From the NCBI GenBank assembly GCA_022432975.1, contig CM039509.1:6573043-6637042 (forward strand): a stretch of 64,000 bases of DNA, given 5' to 3'. Below are positions 12,190 through 23,450 of the stretch, piece by piece. The stretch comes from Begonia masoniana. Lineage: Eukaryota > Streptophyta > Magnoliopsida > Cucurbitales > Begoniaceae. A model generated the notes under the pieces. That model was given only the letters and a program-made list of their open reading frames with translations. It ran no database searches and was not told where the DNA came from. Within the stretch, counting starts at the first letter, position 1. Every line of letters begins with the position of its first letter. A program made the position numbers and the translations under genes.

Positions 12190-13929
12190 TTACATAACAC
12201 AAAGGCCTAGGGCAGACCTCAGCTCTTCAAACCTTACACCATCCAACGCCTTGGTGAAAATATCGGCAATTTGCTTTTCGGTCACCATATGCTCCAAATT
12301 AATAATTTTGTCCTCCACTAAAAATCGAATAAAATGATGTCGTATGTCAATATGCTTTGTCCGTGAATGCTGAACCGGATTTTTTGAAATATTGATAGCG
12401 CTCAAATTATCACAATAAAGGGTCATGACACCCTGTGTGACACCATAGTCTTTCATCATTTGTTTCATCCACAAAAGCTGCGTACAGCTGCTACCTGCTG
12501 CTATATACTCTGCCTCAGCTGTAGATAGGGAAATGGAATTCTGTTTCTTGCTAAACCATGACACCAAGTTGTGTCCAACATAAAAACATCCACCCGAAGT
12601 ACTTTTTCGGTCATCAGAGCTTCCTGCCCAGTCAGCGTCACAATAACCCACCAGATTTGCATTAGAATCAAAAGAATACCAGATGCCATAATCAGTTGTT
12701 CCACTGACATATTTTAGAATTCGTTTTACCGATACTAGATGCGACTCCTTCGGATTTGATTGAAATCGAGCGCATAAACCCACGCTATAGCAAATATCTG
12801 GTCGACTGGCAGTAAGATATAATAGGCTTCCAATCATGCTTCTATATAAACGTGAATCAACAGCAACTCCCTTTTCATCTTTAGAGATTTTCTCGTGTGT
12901 CCCAAGGGGTGTTCTACTCGGGCGTGCATTCTCAAGCTTAAACTTCTTCAATAAATTCTTGGCATATTTGGATTGAGATATAAAAATACCATTCTTTTCT
13001 TGCTGGATTTGAAGCCCAAGAAAATAAGTGAGTTCTCCAACCATACTCATCTCGAATTCACCGGTCATTTGAGCAACAAACTCATCCACCATCACCTGTG
13101 ACACCGAGCCAAACACTATGTCGTCAACATATTGAGTGAGTCGTTCATACCATGCACGAGGGACTTGTTTGAGCCCATATAACGCCTTCTTCAACTTATA
13201 AACGTACTCGGGATGATGAGGGTCTTCAAAACCCTTTGGTTGAGCAACATAAACCTCTTCATTAAGAGACCCATTGAGGAACGCACTCTTCACATCCATT
13301 TGATATAGCTTGAACCGCATAACACACGCAATAGCCAATAGGAGCCGAATAGATTCAAATCGTGCAACAGGAGCGAAAGTTTCATCGAAATCAACTCCTT
13401 CAATTTGAGAATACCCTTGAGCCACTAGTCGAGCTTTGTTGCGAGTAATATTCCCATGCTCATCGGTCTTGTTCTTGAAGATCCACTTAGTACCAATAAC
13501 ATTCACATCGGGAGGACACGATACTAAATCCCAAACTTGATTTCGGGAGAATTGACTAAGTTCTTCTTGCATGGCTCCTATCCAGTACTCATCTAGCAAT
13601 GCTTCTTTCACATTCTTTGGCTCGATCGTTGATGTAAAGCATGCCATTTGGATCATGTCTCGATAATTCACCCGCGGCCTATCTCTGATTTGTATACCAT
13701 CATTCAGACCACCAATAATTTCATCTGTAGGATGATTCTTCTGAACACGTGTAGATGGTTGTCTGGGGCGTGTGATATCAGCTTCTACTTCATCAACAGT
13801 CTCTGTTTGATCTGGGACACCGCCTGAGACACCCTCTGTGACACCGGGTGAAATACTAGCGCCTTCATTACTTAAAATGTGGTCTGCATCATCTCTTGGA
13901 TTATCAGTTGTGTCCAAAGAGTCGTCCAC
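12190..13929 (-). pseudogene. Copia pol 3' half: reverse transcriptase (internal deletion) and RNase H
   Basis: 579 codons in the same frame as the ORF at 13957-17061, separated by one TGA. RT starts near residue 150 ([11 protein letters not shown]) with [12 protein letters not shown] near 208. The text then passes from RAWYERLTQ straight to YVDDIVFGS near 265. Copia enzymes normally have about 30 further residues there, so a piece next to the active site is missing with the frame kept. RNase H has YCDADWAGS near 430, STAEAEYIA near 470 and [12 protein letters not shown] near 522. The enzyme is probably inactive. GGTGTC-rich codons give [10 protein letters not shown] near residue 29 and GVTQGV near 496. 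Confidence 0.9.
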
Positions 13930-13956
13930 TTGAACATTGGCAGATTCGATGACAGT

Positions 13957-16900
13957 TCAAGTTCTTTTATTGTAAACCCGATAAGCACGGCTATTTGTAG
14001 CATAACCGAGAAAGATCGCCTCATCACTTTTAGGATCTAGTTTACCCCTGTGTTCCCTGTCATTCAACACAAAACAGATGCTGCCAAATGGGTGAAAATA
14101 ATGAAGATTTGGAGTTCTACCTTTCCATATCTCATAGGGTGTCATAGAAGTTTTGCCGCGAAGATACACCCGATTAATTGTATAACATGCGGTATTCATT
14201 GCTTCCGCCCAGAACCTTTGTGGCACATCCCTTTCATGTAGCATAACACGAGTCATCTCAGTCAAAGTACGATTTTTCCGTTCAACGACTCCGTTTTGTT
14301 GAGGAGTCTTTGGTGCCGAAAATTCATGAGCGATCCCTAGGTGTTTACAAAAATCCGAGAACTCAGAGTTTTCAAACTCTCTTCCATGGTCACTGCGGAT
14401 ACGTATAATTTTCAAAATAACACAGTCTTTTTCGCGTTGAAGTCGAGTACACATTGACTTGAAAACTTTAAACGTGTCGGACTTTTCTCTTAGAAACTCC
14501 ACCCATGTATAGCGTGAAAAATCATCAACTGTAACGAATACGTAACGTTTTCCTCCAATACTTTCAACAGGCATCGGCCCCATTAGATCCATGTGAAGTA
14601 ATTCAAGAACCCGGGTAGTTGTGGAACCCTGTGACACCGGGTGAGACACCTTCGTTTGCTTTCCGATTTGACATGGTCCGCATAATTTGTCTTCATCAAA
14701 TTTTAATTCAGGAATTCCTCGAACAGCACCTTTCGAAATAAGCTTCTCCAGCATTCTGAAATTAACATGTCCCAACTTTCTATGCCATAAAATAGTGTCT
14801 TCCATACTCGACCGAAGGCAGGTAGATGAGGAATAAATAAGATAACAATTGTCCGATGATCTAACTCCTTCAATAACACAATCTTTGTTTTGATCGGACA
14901 CAACACATCTTTCTTTCGTAAATTGCACATTCAGATCTTGATCGCAGAGCTGGCTGATACTGATTAGGTTAGATTTCAAACCATTTACCAATAAGACATC
15001 ACTTAACTTTGGTAAATCAGGGACATTCAACGTACCCCTGCCAATGACATCCGATGAGACACCGTTGCCGAATGTAACTTTTCCCACGGATTCGGGTACA
15101 ATATCCTTCAAGTATCTCTCTTCACCTGTCATATGTCTAGAACAGCCACTATCAAAATACCATGCATTGGTTCCGATCGCCTTTAGTGAGAGATGTGTAA
15201 CATTGCACTTTAAATTTGATTTCTTCACCCATTTCTGATAAGGGAATCTGTAGGAAGAAGCATTTCTTTTCTTCACCCATTTCTGATAAGGGAATCTGTA
15301 GGAAGAAGTATTTCTAACAGTACAAAGTCTGAGATCCGCAAGATAGTTGAAGCATGTAGAACGAATATGACCACGACGTTGGCAATAATGACATACATAA
15401 ACATACTTGTTACCTTTACTGCTTGAGGCATGATAGAAGTTATAAGAATTTGATCCTCTGTCAGTTCTTGGCATTCCGTTTGCAGCTTGCTTTCCTTTGT
15501 GATCAAAGCCCTTGTCTGACACCTGCTGTGACACTGGCTGTGACAATGAGCTTCCCTTTATGAACTTCATCACAAAGCGATTTTCCTTTACTGCAACAGT
15601 CTTTGAACCTGAACTTTCACCTTTGAATCCCAGTCCAAACCGATTTACGCTTGATTTGCCGACATTCAGAATATCATCGAGATTAGAAGAACCCGAATTC
15701 AGCATTTTGACATTCTTCTTCATGAGGCTTATCTCATTGGTTAGATCATTAGATTCATCCTGACTTGCTTTCAGCTTTGTCTCCAAATCATCAATAACAT
15801 TTTGAAGATTGTTCTTCTCATCCTTCAAATTTCTAATTTGTGCGTGTAGAAGCTGATTTACTTGAACAAGCTCGGTCCATTTCTCATGCAGAAACTTATA
15901 TTCTCCAATAAGATCTTCTTCTGTGACTGGTTCTTCATCTTCATCACTATTACTAGAAAATCCGTCTGTGACACCCTGTATAACACTGCCATTTTCTTCA
16001 CATTCTATCTTTCCAGCAAGTGCCACATGATTGCTCTGAAATTCATCTTCGTTTTCAGACTCATCCTCACTCCAGGTTGCATTCAGAGAATTCTTCTTTT
16101 TCTTCAAGGTGTTAGCGCATTCTGCCTGTATGTGCCCAAATCCTTCACATTCTCTGCACTGAATACCTTTATTCTTTAATGGTTGATCAGACCCATTAGT
16201 TTCTTCTCTCTGCTTCTTGTTGTTTGAAGAACCATTTTTGAAGTGTGTGACACCCTGCTTGACACCGCGTGTATTCCTTCCTAATCGCTTCATAACTCTG
16301 CTGAAATTCTTCGAGAGCAGGGCTAGAGATTCCTCCAAGTCATCTTCATCATGCTTGCTGTGATTTTGTACCTCTGATTTTAAAGCCACTCCCTTTGCCT
16401 TTTTATTTTCGGTCTCTCCTCCAATATTCATTTCGAAAGTTCTGAGAGATCCAATTAACTCCTCTAGCTTCATTTTTGACACATCTTTGGCTTCTTCTAT
16501 GGCAGTGACTTTATAAGCAAATCTTTGTGGTAAGGATCGTAGTGTTTTTCGTACAAGCTTTTCTTCGGAAATCACCTCTCCGAGAGCAAAAGCTTCATTA
16601 GCTATGTCACATAATTTTGAGTTGAACTCCCCAATGGTCTCATCTTCCTGCATTTTCAGATTCTCAAACCGAGTGGTTAGCATTTGCATTTTAGACAACT
16701 TTACCGTAGATGTCCCTTCATAGGTAGTTTGAAGAATTTCCCATGCTCTCTTTACGGATTCACATGTTGAGATAAGTCTGAATTGCACGGGATCAACGCC
16801 ATTGAAAATAGCATTAAGAGCTTTTGAATTATTATTTGCCAAGGCATCCTCATTTGTCGTCCAATCTACTTCCGGCTTAGGAGAAATAATACCATCTTTA

Positions 16901-17061
16901 TTAGTAAGTGTAGGCGGGTTCCAACCTGTAAGAATAGATCTCCAAGCCTTCTCATCAATGGCTTTGATGAAAGCTCTCATCCTTGCCTTCCAATACGCAT
17001 AATTACTCCCATCCAATAATGGCGGACACATTGTAGAACCTCCTTCTTTCACAGAGTCCAT
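13957..17061 (-). CDS. Copia gag, protease and integrase (ends at an in-frame TGA)
   Basis: 1034 codons from the first ATG after the primer-binding site. Gag covers about 1-640: a UBN2-type region first, a CCHC knuckle near 301 (CRECEGFGHIQAEC), a predicted coiled coil near 380-450 and a second knuckle near 556 (CHYCQRRGHIRSTC). A 16-residue segment is duplicated in tandem beside it. Protease has FDSGCSRHMTG near 640. The integrase HHCC region starts at LWHRKLGHVN near 757. Its core shows HMDLMGP near 823, VDDFSRYTW near 847 and QQNGVVERKNRT near 925. The TGA follows YNKRT, a spot where Copia polyproteins read on into the RT half. The downstream half keeps the frame, so this looks like a single base change. 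Confidence 0.93.
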   Translation of the reverse strand: MDSVKEGGSTMCPPLLDGSNYAYWKARMRAFIKAIDEKAWRSILTGWNPPTLTNKDGIISPKPEVDWTTNEDALANNNSKALNAIFNGVDPVQFRLISTCESVKRAWEILQTTYEGTSTVKLSKMQMLTTRFENLKMQEDETIGEFNSKLCDIANEAFALGEVISEEKLVRKTLRSLPQRFAYKVTAIEEAKDVSKMKLEELIGSLRTFEMNIGGETENKKAKGVALKSEVQNHSKHDEDDLEESLALLSKNFSRVMKRLGRNTRGVKQGVTHFKNGSSNNKKQREETNGSDQPLKNKGIQCRECEGFGHIQAECANTLKKKKNSLNATWSEDESENEDEFQSNHVALAGKIECEENGSVIQGVTDGFSSNSDEDEEPVTEEDLIGEYKFLHEKWTELVQVNQLLHAQIRNLKDEKNNLQNVIDDLETKLKASQDESNDLTNEISLMKKNVKMLNSGSSNLDDILNVGKSSVNRFGLGFKGESSGSKTVAVKENRFVMKFIKGSSLSQPVSQQVSDKGFDHKGKQAANGMPRTDRGSNSYNFYHASSSKGNKYVYVCHYCQRRGHIRSTCFNYLADLRLCTVRNTSSYRFPYQKWVKKRNASSYRFPYQKWVKKSNLKCNVTHLSLKAIGTNAWYFDSGCSRHMTGEERYLKDIVPESVGKVTFGNGVSSDVIGRGTLNVPDLPKLSDVLLVNGLKSNLISISQLCDQDLNVQFTKERCVVSDQNKDCVIEGVRSSDNCYLIYSSSTCLRSSMEDTILWHRKLGHVNFRMLEKLISKGAVRGIPELKFDEDKLCGPCQIGKQTKVSHPVSQGSTTTRVLELLHMDLMGPMPVESIGGKRYVFVTVDDFSRYTWVEFLREKSDTFKVFKSMCTRLQREKDCVILKIIRIRSDHGREFENSEFSDFCKHLGIAHEFSAPKTPQQNGVVERKNRTLTEMTRVMLHERDVPQRFWAEAMNTACYTINRVYLRGKTSMTPYEIWKGRTPNLHYFHPFGSICFVLNDREHRGKLDPKSDEAIFLGYATNSRAYRVYNKRT
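15223..15318 (-). repeat. 48-bp tandem duplication in Copia gag
   Basis: CTTCACCCATTTCTGATAAG and the following bases occur twice at a 48-bp offset with one or two differences. The duplication is in frame and gives two copies of SSYRFPYQKWVKK between the second zinc knuckle and protease. Confidence 0.9.
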
Positions 17062-17115
17062 CGCACACGAACTAAGATCTTGTCCCTCGGATCCCGCTTA
17101 AGAAACAGAAGCGAT

Positions 17116-17129
17116 CCGCTCTGATACCA
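17116..17129 (-). promoter_or_regulatory. Primer-binding site of the Copia element (initiator tRNA-Met)
   Basis: The minus strand reads TGGTATCAGAGCGG two bases after the 5' LTR end, the usual Copia arrangement. The gag ATG follows at 17061. Confidence 0.9.
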
Positions 17130-17131
17130 AT

Positions 17132-18478
17132 TGAAAGTTTAAGATCAGTTCAGTGATGTCACACAAGGATCCTTGTGTGACACCGATTTTAAAGTAACGA
17201 TGAACGATATAAAAAGTGCGGAAATAAATGACACAAGAGGTTGGTAACGCAGTTCGGCAACCAGCCTACGTCTGCGGGGCCACGCCCAGATATAAAAACT
17301 TTTCCTTGAGTTAACAAAGTTACAAGAAAAACTCGGACTTATACAAATAAAGACTCCCTCTTATCTTTGTCGCCGCCTCTAGCTAACTTCCTCAACGAAA
17401 CAGTTTTTGCGAGATCCCTTCGACTTTAGAACGACCTCTCCCGAGATCTAGATAACAACAAGATCCCCTCGTTGTTGGTTCCTCCCGAAACCCGTGTTAT
17501 GGCAAGATCCCCTCTCCCACGATCACGAACGACAAGCTCCCCTTGTCTAAGAAACAGAACTTCTCACGAGTTCGGATGCTGTCTCCTCCCGAGACAGAGC
17601 TTTAATGAAGAACAAGGAATATTGCCTCCTGTGACACCTCCTGGAACACCAGATCGAAGTCTTCGGATGCAACACACAGCACACTCGGTAGAACGATGAA
17701 ATCCACAGATTAAGTCGAGTGTGTAACACAATCACTAACTCAAAAGCAGAAGCGATGAGAGTGAAAGAAAAACCGACGGCTTGGAAAAACGAAGAAATCT
17801 TCTCTCGTGTAAAATCAATACTCCGTCGTCTGCTGAAGAACAATCACCGACGACTCACAGTAGGCGTGAATGAAAGGATCAACTATTGCAGAATACACGC
17901 AAACGTCGGTATAGAATAAAATCGCCCGGAAGAATAAAAAAACTTTTCGCTCTCAATAATAATGGCTTCAGCAACCTTCTTCAGAAAAACGAAGGCTTTA
18001 AATAATATTGGTAACTTCCATATCTTTAATTCATTCAGTTACCAAATCGGATTTACCGCCGCATGGAATAAGGAAACACAATCTTAACAAATTCGGTTAT
18101 GTGACACCTCATGTGACACTTTAGGAAAGTTTCCATAACAGCACAGATTTTCGCCCAAAAATTCAAGAAAGCATCCCATTAATCATGGGAAGTCAGAGCC
18201 CAGCAAATCATGTCAAATCTACAACAAATCGGCTTTCCAAATAAAACTTTTCCAAAAAACAAGTGCATATACCTTATTCAATCTTTCCAAATAATGTTGT
18301 TTCCTTATTTTTCTCTTCCATAGAATCATCATTATTACTTCTATAATATCTTCCCATAATCGGATTTGGCGGTTTCTTGATTGTCAAGTCATAAATCACC
18401 ACTTGAATAAAATATTATTTTTATAATAAATTGCCAAAAAATCACATGCCAACACTAATGCAAATTCTTGCATTTACA
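17132..18478 (-). repeat. 5' LTR of the Copia element (1347 bp)
   Basis: Partner of 9607-10951, with about ten differences in all. It has the same 26-bp palindrome and the same two 12-bp-spaced TGTGACACC pairs. It ends TTTACA at 18478, followed by the AACTT target duplication. Confidence 0.95.
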
Positions 18479-18483
18479 AACTT

Positions 18484-19592
18484 CAATTCGATTCAGGGGA
18501 GGCAATGCGTGCGTTGGTTTTGGTCGGAAGCTCCTGTGGTCGAGGATTGGTAAGTTCCACTCCTTCCTCCTCTATGATGTTAACTTCATTGTCAAAATAT
18601 TCGGAATTTGAAGGATAAATCAAACGGTTCCAAGTGTAGCTTCGAAGGGGGAAAAGCGGAGATTCTTGAAGCGTCGGAAGAGAATCAAATGATCGAAAAT
18701 ACAACCTTTGATACTATGTTATGGTCATAGAATTTCTGACTCGGATGTTTGATTTTCAAATGGATTTCATTCTCTATTTAAGATTTTAGATTTGATTCTG
18801 TTTCGAACCTTGAAATCTTTGGACACATGGACGGAGTCCGCAACGAATTGCAAACAGCATTGCGAGACGCTGTCTCTTTGAGTCTGTGCAGCGGCTAACT
18901 GAGTCGCGGTCAGACTTTGTTGTGGACCGTGGTTCAGTATTTGTGGGTCTTGGTTTTTGGTTGTAGTCCAGCTTCTTTTGGGTCGCGGTCCAACGTCTTT
19001 TTGGCACAATTTTAAACTCATTTTTGCCCAATTTCTAATGTTAATTACCAAATTAATAATAGACTATTTTAAGGGAAAGCATTGGGAATTAAAGGAATCA
19101 AAATTTAACCCAAGAGTTTTATGATTTTATAATTTTAACTGGAATAATGAGATAGTTGACTGTGCAATGTCTTTGAGTGCAAAATCTTAAACCTAATCAG
19201 AGTATTTTTTGTAGTTTTTGCGAACGTCGAATATCGATGATTTTATTTTAAATGCATAGAGACATGATGTGCTCAGAGTCCGTGAGTGATTTTATTTTCT
19301 ACTTGATTTTTAAATGTTGTTAATTTATTAAACTTGAACATAAATACTGTAAATAAAATTTATTCTTTTTGAATTTAATCGACTCATCTCAAACGACTCT
19401 ATACTTTCAGGATTCAATCAAGAGGATTTTCATTTGCCGACTTACGAGAGAATTTGGCGTGCATACTTCTTTATTTTATTAATTGCCCAAGAATTTTAAT
19501 TTTATTTAAGAGGCTAGACTTTATTAAAATTTGTAAACTTTTAAATAATTAAATTTTTGTCTTGACATATTTCTTTTTGGACTTCCTATCAC
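18484..19592. other. Continuation of the interrupted chromovirus LTR, then unassigned AT-rich DNA
   Basis: This resumes the sequence cut at 9606. The minus ORF at 18483-18704 (73 codons) resembles nothing I know. A GC-richer stretch near 18800-19010 and AT-rich DNA follow. No LTR end or coding exon can be defined. Confidence 0.4.
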
Positions 19593-19620
19593 TAGGGGTG
19601 GACAAACCGAACCGACCCGT
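19593..19620 (+). repeat. Candidate left hAT-like terminal sequence (TAGGGGTG)
   Basis: TAGGGGTGGACAAACCGAAC is hAT-like in character. TAGGGGTG and a later GGTTCGG word are matched inversely at 24225-24255. The pair would enclose the minus-strand hAT remnants. The flanking 8-mers do not match, so the border is unproven. Confidence 0.3.
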
Positions 19621-20726
19621 AGGCCCCAAACCAAATTGAGGTTCTTGGATAAGGTCGGTTCAGTTTTATTCAAAGAATTTTGCATTTGGGTCGGGTTGGG
19701 TTTAATAGTCTCGGTTTCAATTCAGGTTCAACTCGAAACTGAATCGACTCGAAAACCGAGACCAAGCCCTAACCCTAGCCCTAGCTGTGAATGAATTACA
19801 ATTGGCGATTCAATAATCCCAAACCAAAACCAAGGCTGTCGACTGCCTATTCCTAAGTCCTGTGACTGGCGAGGTTGAGCTTTCGACGACAGAGGGTTTG
19901 AGAGAGAGAGAGAGAGGTGGGATTTCGCTGCTTTATTTAATATTCAAAATTAAGAATTGTGCAACTCGCATACAGATCTGCACGTAAAATCTTAGTATGT
20001 TCAGTATTTTCTTTGTTTTTCAACACGTCTGATAAATAAGTCGAAATCATATCTGTCAGGTAAAACTTTTCACACTCTGACTTAGCTCTTACCCCTTGCT
20101 CCAAACACAGCATCCATAGCAGACTAAATTTCATGATTGGATGTGGGTTTAAATTTTGCGATCATGTTTTTATTTTATTTAATGGAGTTAAATAATAGGA
20201 TTTTAAATTATGTCACAAGTGAACTTTTCTATATACCAAGAGTCGTTGGACTGAATCCGTGTCTTGAACTGTTTTCCTTAAAAAAGAATACGAAAATTCT
20301 TTTATCGTTTGCTCGAGTTTTTTAACTTTGGTTGTTTTCAAGCTTGCCGTTTGATAATTTCATTTATTTATTTATACTTACAAAATTATTTTAACTCACT
20401 TATATATAGTTAAATATTTTTATTATTTAGATCTAAAATCAATGTATTACATATTTTTTTTAAATTTTCTACATAAATTTCAATTTTATTACTTCTAGTT
20501 TTCCCTTACTATTTATCGTTTTCGCAGAGCAATAATTGTCGGTTTTGTTTGAGAAAAGCCAAACTATTGACTGACGAGTGAAGATAAATCCGAACACTTG
20601 GATGGAACATTTGACCTAGGGATCAAGGTCGAGTTTGTACATAGTAGTGTAGATATATAGACCAAAATCTTATTCCTTAAATGATAGAAGTCAATAGAGA
20701 ATATTGAAACAAGGATCATCATCCTC

Positions 20727-22090
20727 CTATAGGAAATGGTACATAATAATAACTATAGGAAACCGTACATGACATGAGACTCTCAACAAAAAGAAGAAAT
20801 CTAAACATATAAATAGATCAACAAATTTCTTGATCGTTATGTCGCATAGTGATGAGTTATCACTTACAGCATCAGAGAAAAAGACATTGAAGGTAATATG
20901 TAAAGTTGACCAAACTTTCAAAATTGTGTCGTAAAATACTTTCAACAAGACTATGAATTCACGAACGGCGCGCCAATCTTCATCTATGGGAGGACCACTT
21001 AGATTCTCATCTTCAAGAAATTCATACACATTGATTGTCATATTCACTTATTTTTGTAAAAGTATTTTTAAATTTTTTTAATAGTGTCCAACAGTAAATA
21101 TGTCAAGTTCCATTGAGTTGAAATATTAAGACATGTTATTTTTTCATGTAATTTTTGCACTTTCAACTTCGAAGGAGAAGACCGGACCTATTTTAGAGTT
21201 TTACGAATCTTCATAATAGAATCATTATGTTCTTTCAGGTCATTGCAAACAGTCGGATTTGCAAATATGAACAAAACATCTTATATGTATAAACTCTCCG
21301 TCATACACCAAAACTTTCGAATTTCTAATACTTTTAACCAAATGAATCAAAGCAACTTCATTGGAAGAAGTGTTATCAACTGTAACAGTCAATACTCTCT
21401 TTATTCCTATTCCAATAAACATTTTTTCAAAATAATGGAATGATTTCTCCTTTATGAACAAGACTGATACAAAAACTAATAATCTTTTTATGTAAATTCC
21501 AACTTGCATCAATGAAATGAATAGTCAAAACCATAATTTGTATTTTGTATAGACGTTCATATATCAGTGGTTAAACAAATTCTTCCAGCTAATTGAAAAA
21601 AAAAAAAAACCTTCTCTTTTAATTTGTATAGAGCTTAAAAACATCTTTGGTAACAATTGTGCAACAATGAACCTCAAATTTAGGCTTCAACCCTTCTACT
21701 AACTCTAAAAAACTTTTTCCTTCAACATGACCAAGAGGTAATTCATCAATCACAGTCATTCTAGCAACCTTTCATCGACATCTCTCTTGACTAAATGACT
21801 TGACAAACATAAAACCAACTAAACTTTCTCCTACAATCTCTATTTTACGAAACAATAAAGTCTTTTGTGTCTTGTCTAAAGTGGCCAACAGTTTCTTACA
21901 AGAACTTATATGTTTGTTCAAGTTTGTAGTCTCAATCCTTGTTGTATGAAAAGCATACACTGTCTCATAGTAATTGCAACTTGCCTTGGGGTTATCCGGA
22001 TTTGTTCGTTCTACTAAAGTAAAATAATTCCATGCGACACATGATTTGTTTCTTTTCCTGCTTTTATTCGTACTATTTCCTATCTTAACA
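20727..22090 (-). pseudogene. hAT transposase (RICESLEEPER/BED zinc-finger type), decayed
   Basis: Three separated minus-strand pieces are in the right order. 22090-21772 matches the N-terminal BED zinc finger (ASCNYYETV... and LNKHISSCKK), where the second Cys of the first pair is replaced by Tyr. 21512-21240 matches the catalytic core, with KRVLTVTVDNTSSNEVAL and GEFIHIRCFVHI (DNASSND and RCCAHI in intact relatives). 21047-20727 has GPPIDEDWRAVREFIVLLKVFYD, the region before the C-terminal insertion. Stops and frameshifts separate the pieces, and the C-terminal dimerisation domain is not seen. This is a dead copy of a cut-and-paste transposase or of a domesticated relative. Confidence 0.75.
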
Positions 22091-22219
22091 TAGTAAATGC
22101 AAGATTAGTACAAACAAATACAAAATAAAGTATGAATTTGTAAAGAATTATAAATCATAAAAATCCATAGAAACTAGAACTACAAAATTAGAAATGAAAA
22201 GAAAGACTTGAAAAGATTG

Positions 22220-23445
22220 TGAAAGATTAATATCAGTTATGCGATGTCACACAGAGTGTTTCGTGTGACACCGATAATTAATGCTATGATGGACAATTAT
22301 AAATATGGGAAAATAAAGGAGACAAGACCAACGTAATTTGGCAATTCGCCTACGTCTGCAGGGACACGCCCAGATATTAAAACATTTCACGAGTTCACAA
22401 AGTTACAAGTAAAACGGACTTAAACGAATAAAGACTCTATCTTATCTTTGTCGCCGCCACTTCCTAACTTCTTCAATGAAATTGTTTTTGCGAGCACCCC
22501 TCGACTTTGGATCGATCTCTCCCGAGATCTAAAAGCAACAAGATTCTCTTGTTGTTGACGACTCCTCCCAGAATCTGTGTTATGGCAAGATCCTCTTGCC
22601 CACGATCAAAATGACAAGCTTCCTTTGTCGATAAACAGAACTCCACCTGAGTTCGAATGCAGTCTCCTCCCAAGACTGAGCTTCAATGAAAAATAAGAAA
22701 ATTGTCTCATATGACACCGTCTGTAACACCAGGGCGTTGTCTTAGGACGCAATAAATCAATACACTCGAATAATCAATTAATACTACAACATAAGCAAAG
22801 TGTGTAAAACAATCATTCAAGAACTGAATGAATAATCACAAACTCATGCGCAGAAGCGTAGGGAGAGAAAGAACGGCGACGGCTCAACAAAGAAGAAATC
22901 TTCTCTCAAGAATAATAAAAAATCCGTCAGTTGTTTCCACAAAAACGAAAGCTTAAATATGATTGGTAACTGACATATCTCAGACTTAATTTAGTTACCA
23001 AATCCGATTTATCGCCACAAAGAATAATGAATCAAATCTCAACAAATCGGTTGTGTGACACCCGTGTGATATTTTAAGAAAGTATTGCCAACTACTTGGA
23101 TATGAATCCAAAAACTTAGGAAAGTATTCATGATTAATGAAATCTCAAAGTCTGAAATATTTCAACAAATCTTTATCAAATCGGTCTTTCAAAAGAAAGT
23201 TTTTCAAAAAACAAATGCCTCTAGAATATCAAATATTTTGCTTGATCTTCAAGATTCCTTATTTTTATTTTCACCAATCATCTTGATTTTCAATAATCAT
23301 CCATCCAATAATATGAATAGATTATTTCTTGATTACCAAGAAATAAACTATCAATTTGGAAAATAATTGAATAAATTATTATTACCATAAATATAATTTG
23401 TCAAAAAATCAATACCAACATATTTGCAATATATTTGCATTTACA
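22220..23445 (-). repeat. Solo LTR of the Copia family (1226 bp, target duplication GATTG)
   Basis: It begins TGAAAGATTAATATCAGTT and ends TGCATTTACA, as do the Copia LTRs, and aligns along its length with many changes. GATTG flanks it at 22215-22219 and 23446-23450. The palindrome stem GTCACAC...GTGTGAC is kept although the centre differs. A TGTGACACC-type pair 12 bp apart is kept at 22710 and 22722; a second pair at 23054 and 23065 is one base closer. It is much older than the complete element. Confidence 0.93.
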
Positions 23446-23450
23446 GATTG

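Larger units (their letters stand above)
9607..18478 (-). mobile_element. Complete Copia LTR retrotransposon (8872 bp, target duplication AACTT)
   Basis: Two LTRs (9607-10951 and 17132-18478) flank one gag-pol in the minus orientation. AACTT is present on both sides (9602-9606, 18479-18483). By eye the LTRs differ at about eight substitutions and two single-base indels, so the insertion is recent. Primer-binding site, polypurine tract and all domains are present in Copia order: gag, protease, integrase, RT, RNase H. Two defects are seen: an in-frame TGA at 13957-13959 and a loss of about 30 codons just before the RT YVDD box. The DSGCSRHMTG protease and large gag with a coiled coil suggest the SIRE/Maximus lineage. 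TGTGACACC pairs occur throughout. Confidence 0.96.

Noticed and set aside
12558..12566. A further CATGACACC word in the Copia RNase H
   Set aside because: It sits in the conserved codons for NLVSWFS, is unpaired and in the third frame; probably chance.
19766..19784. CCCTAACCCTAGCCCTAG, telomere-like
   Set aside because: Only two to three imperfect units; common in plant DNA and not evidence of an interstitial telomere.
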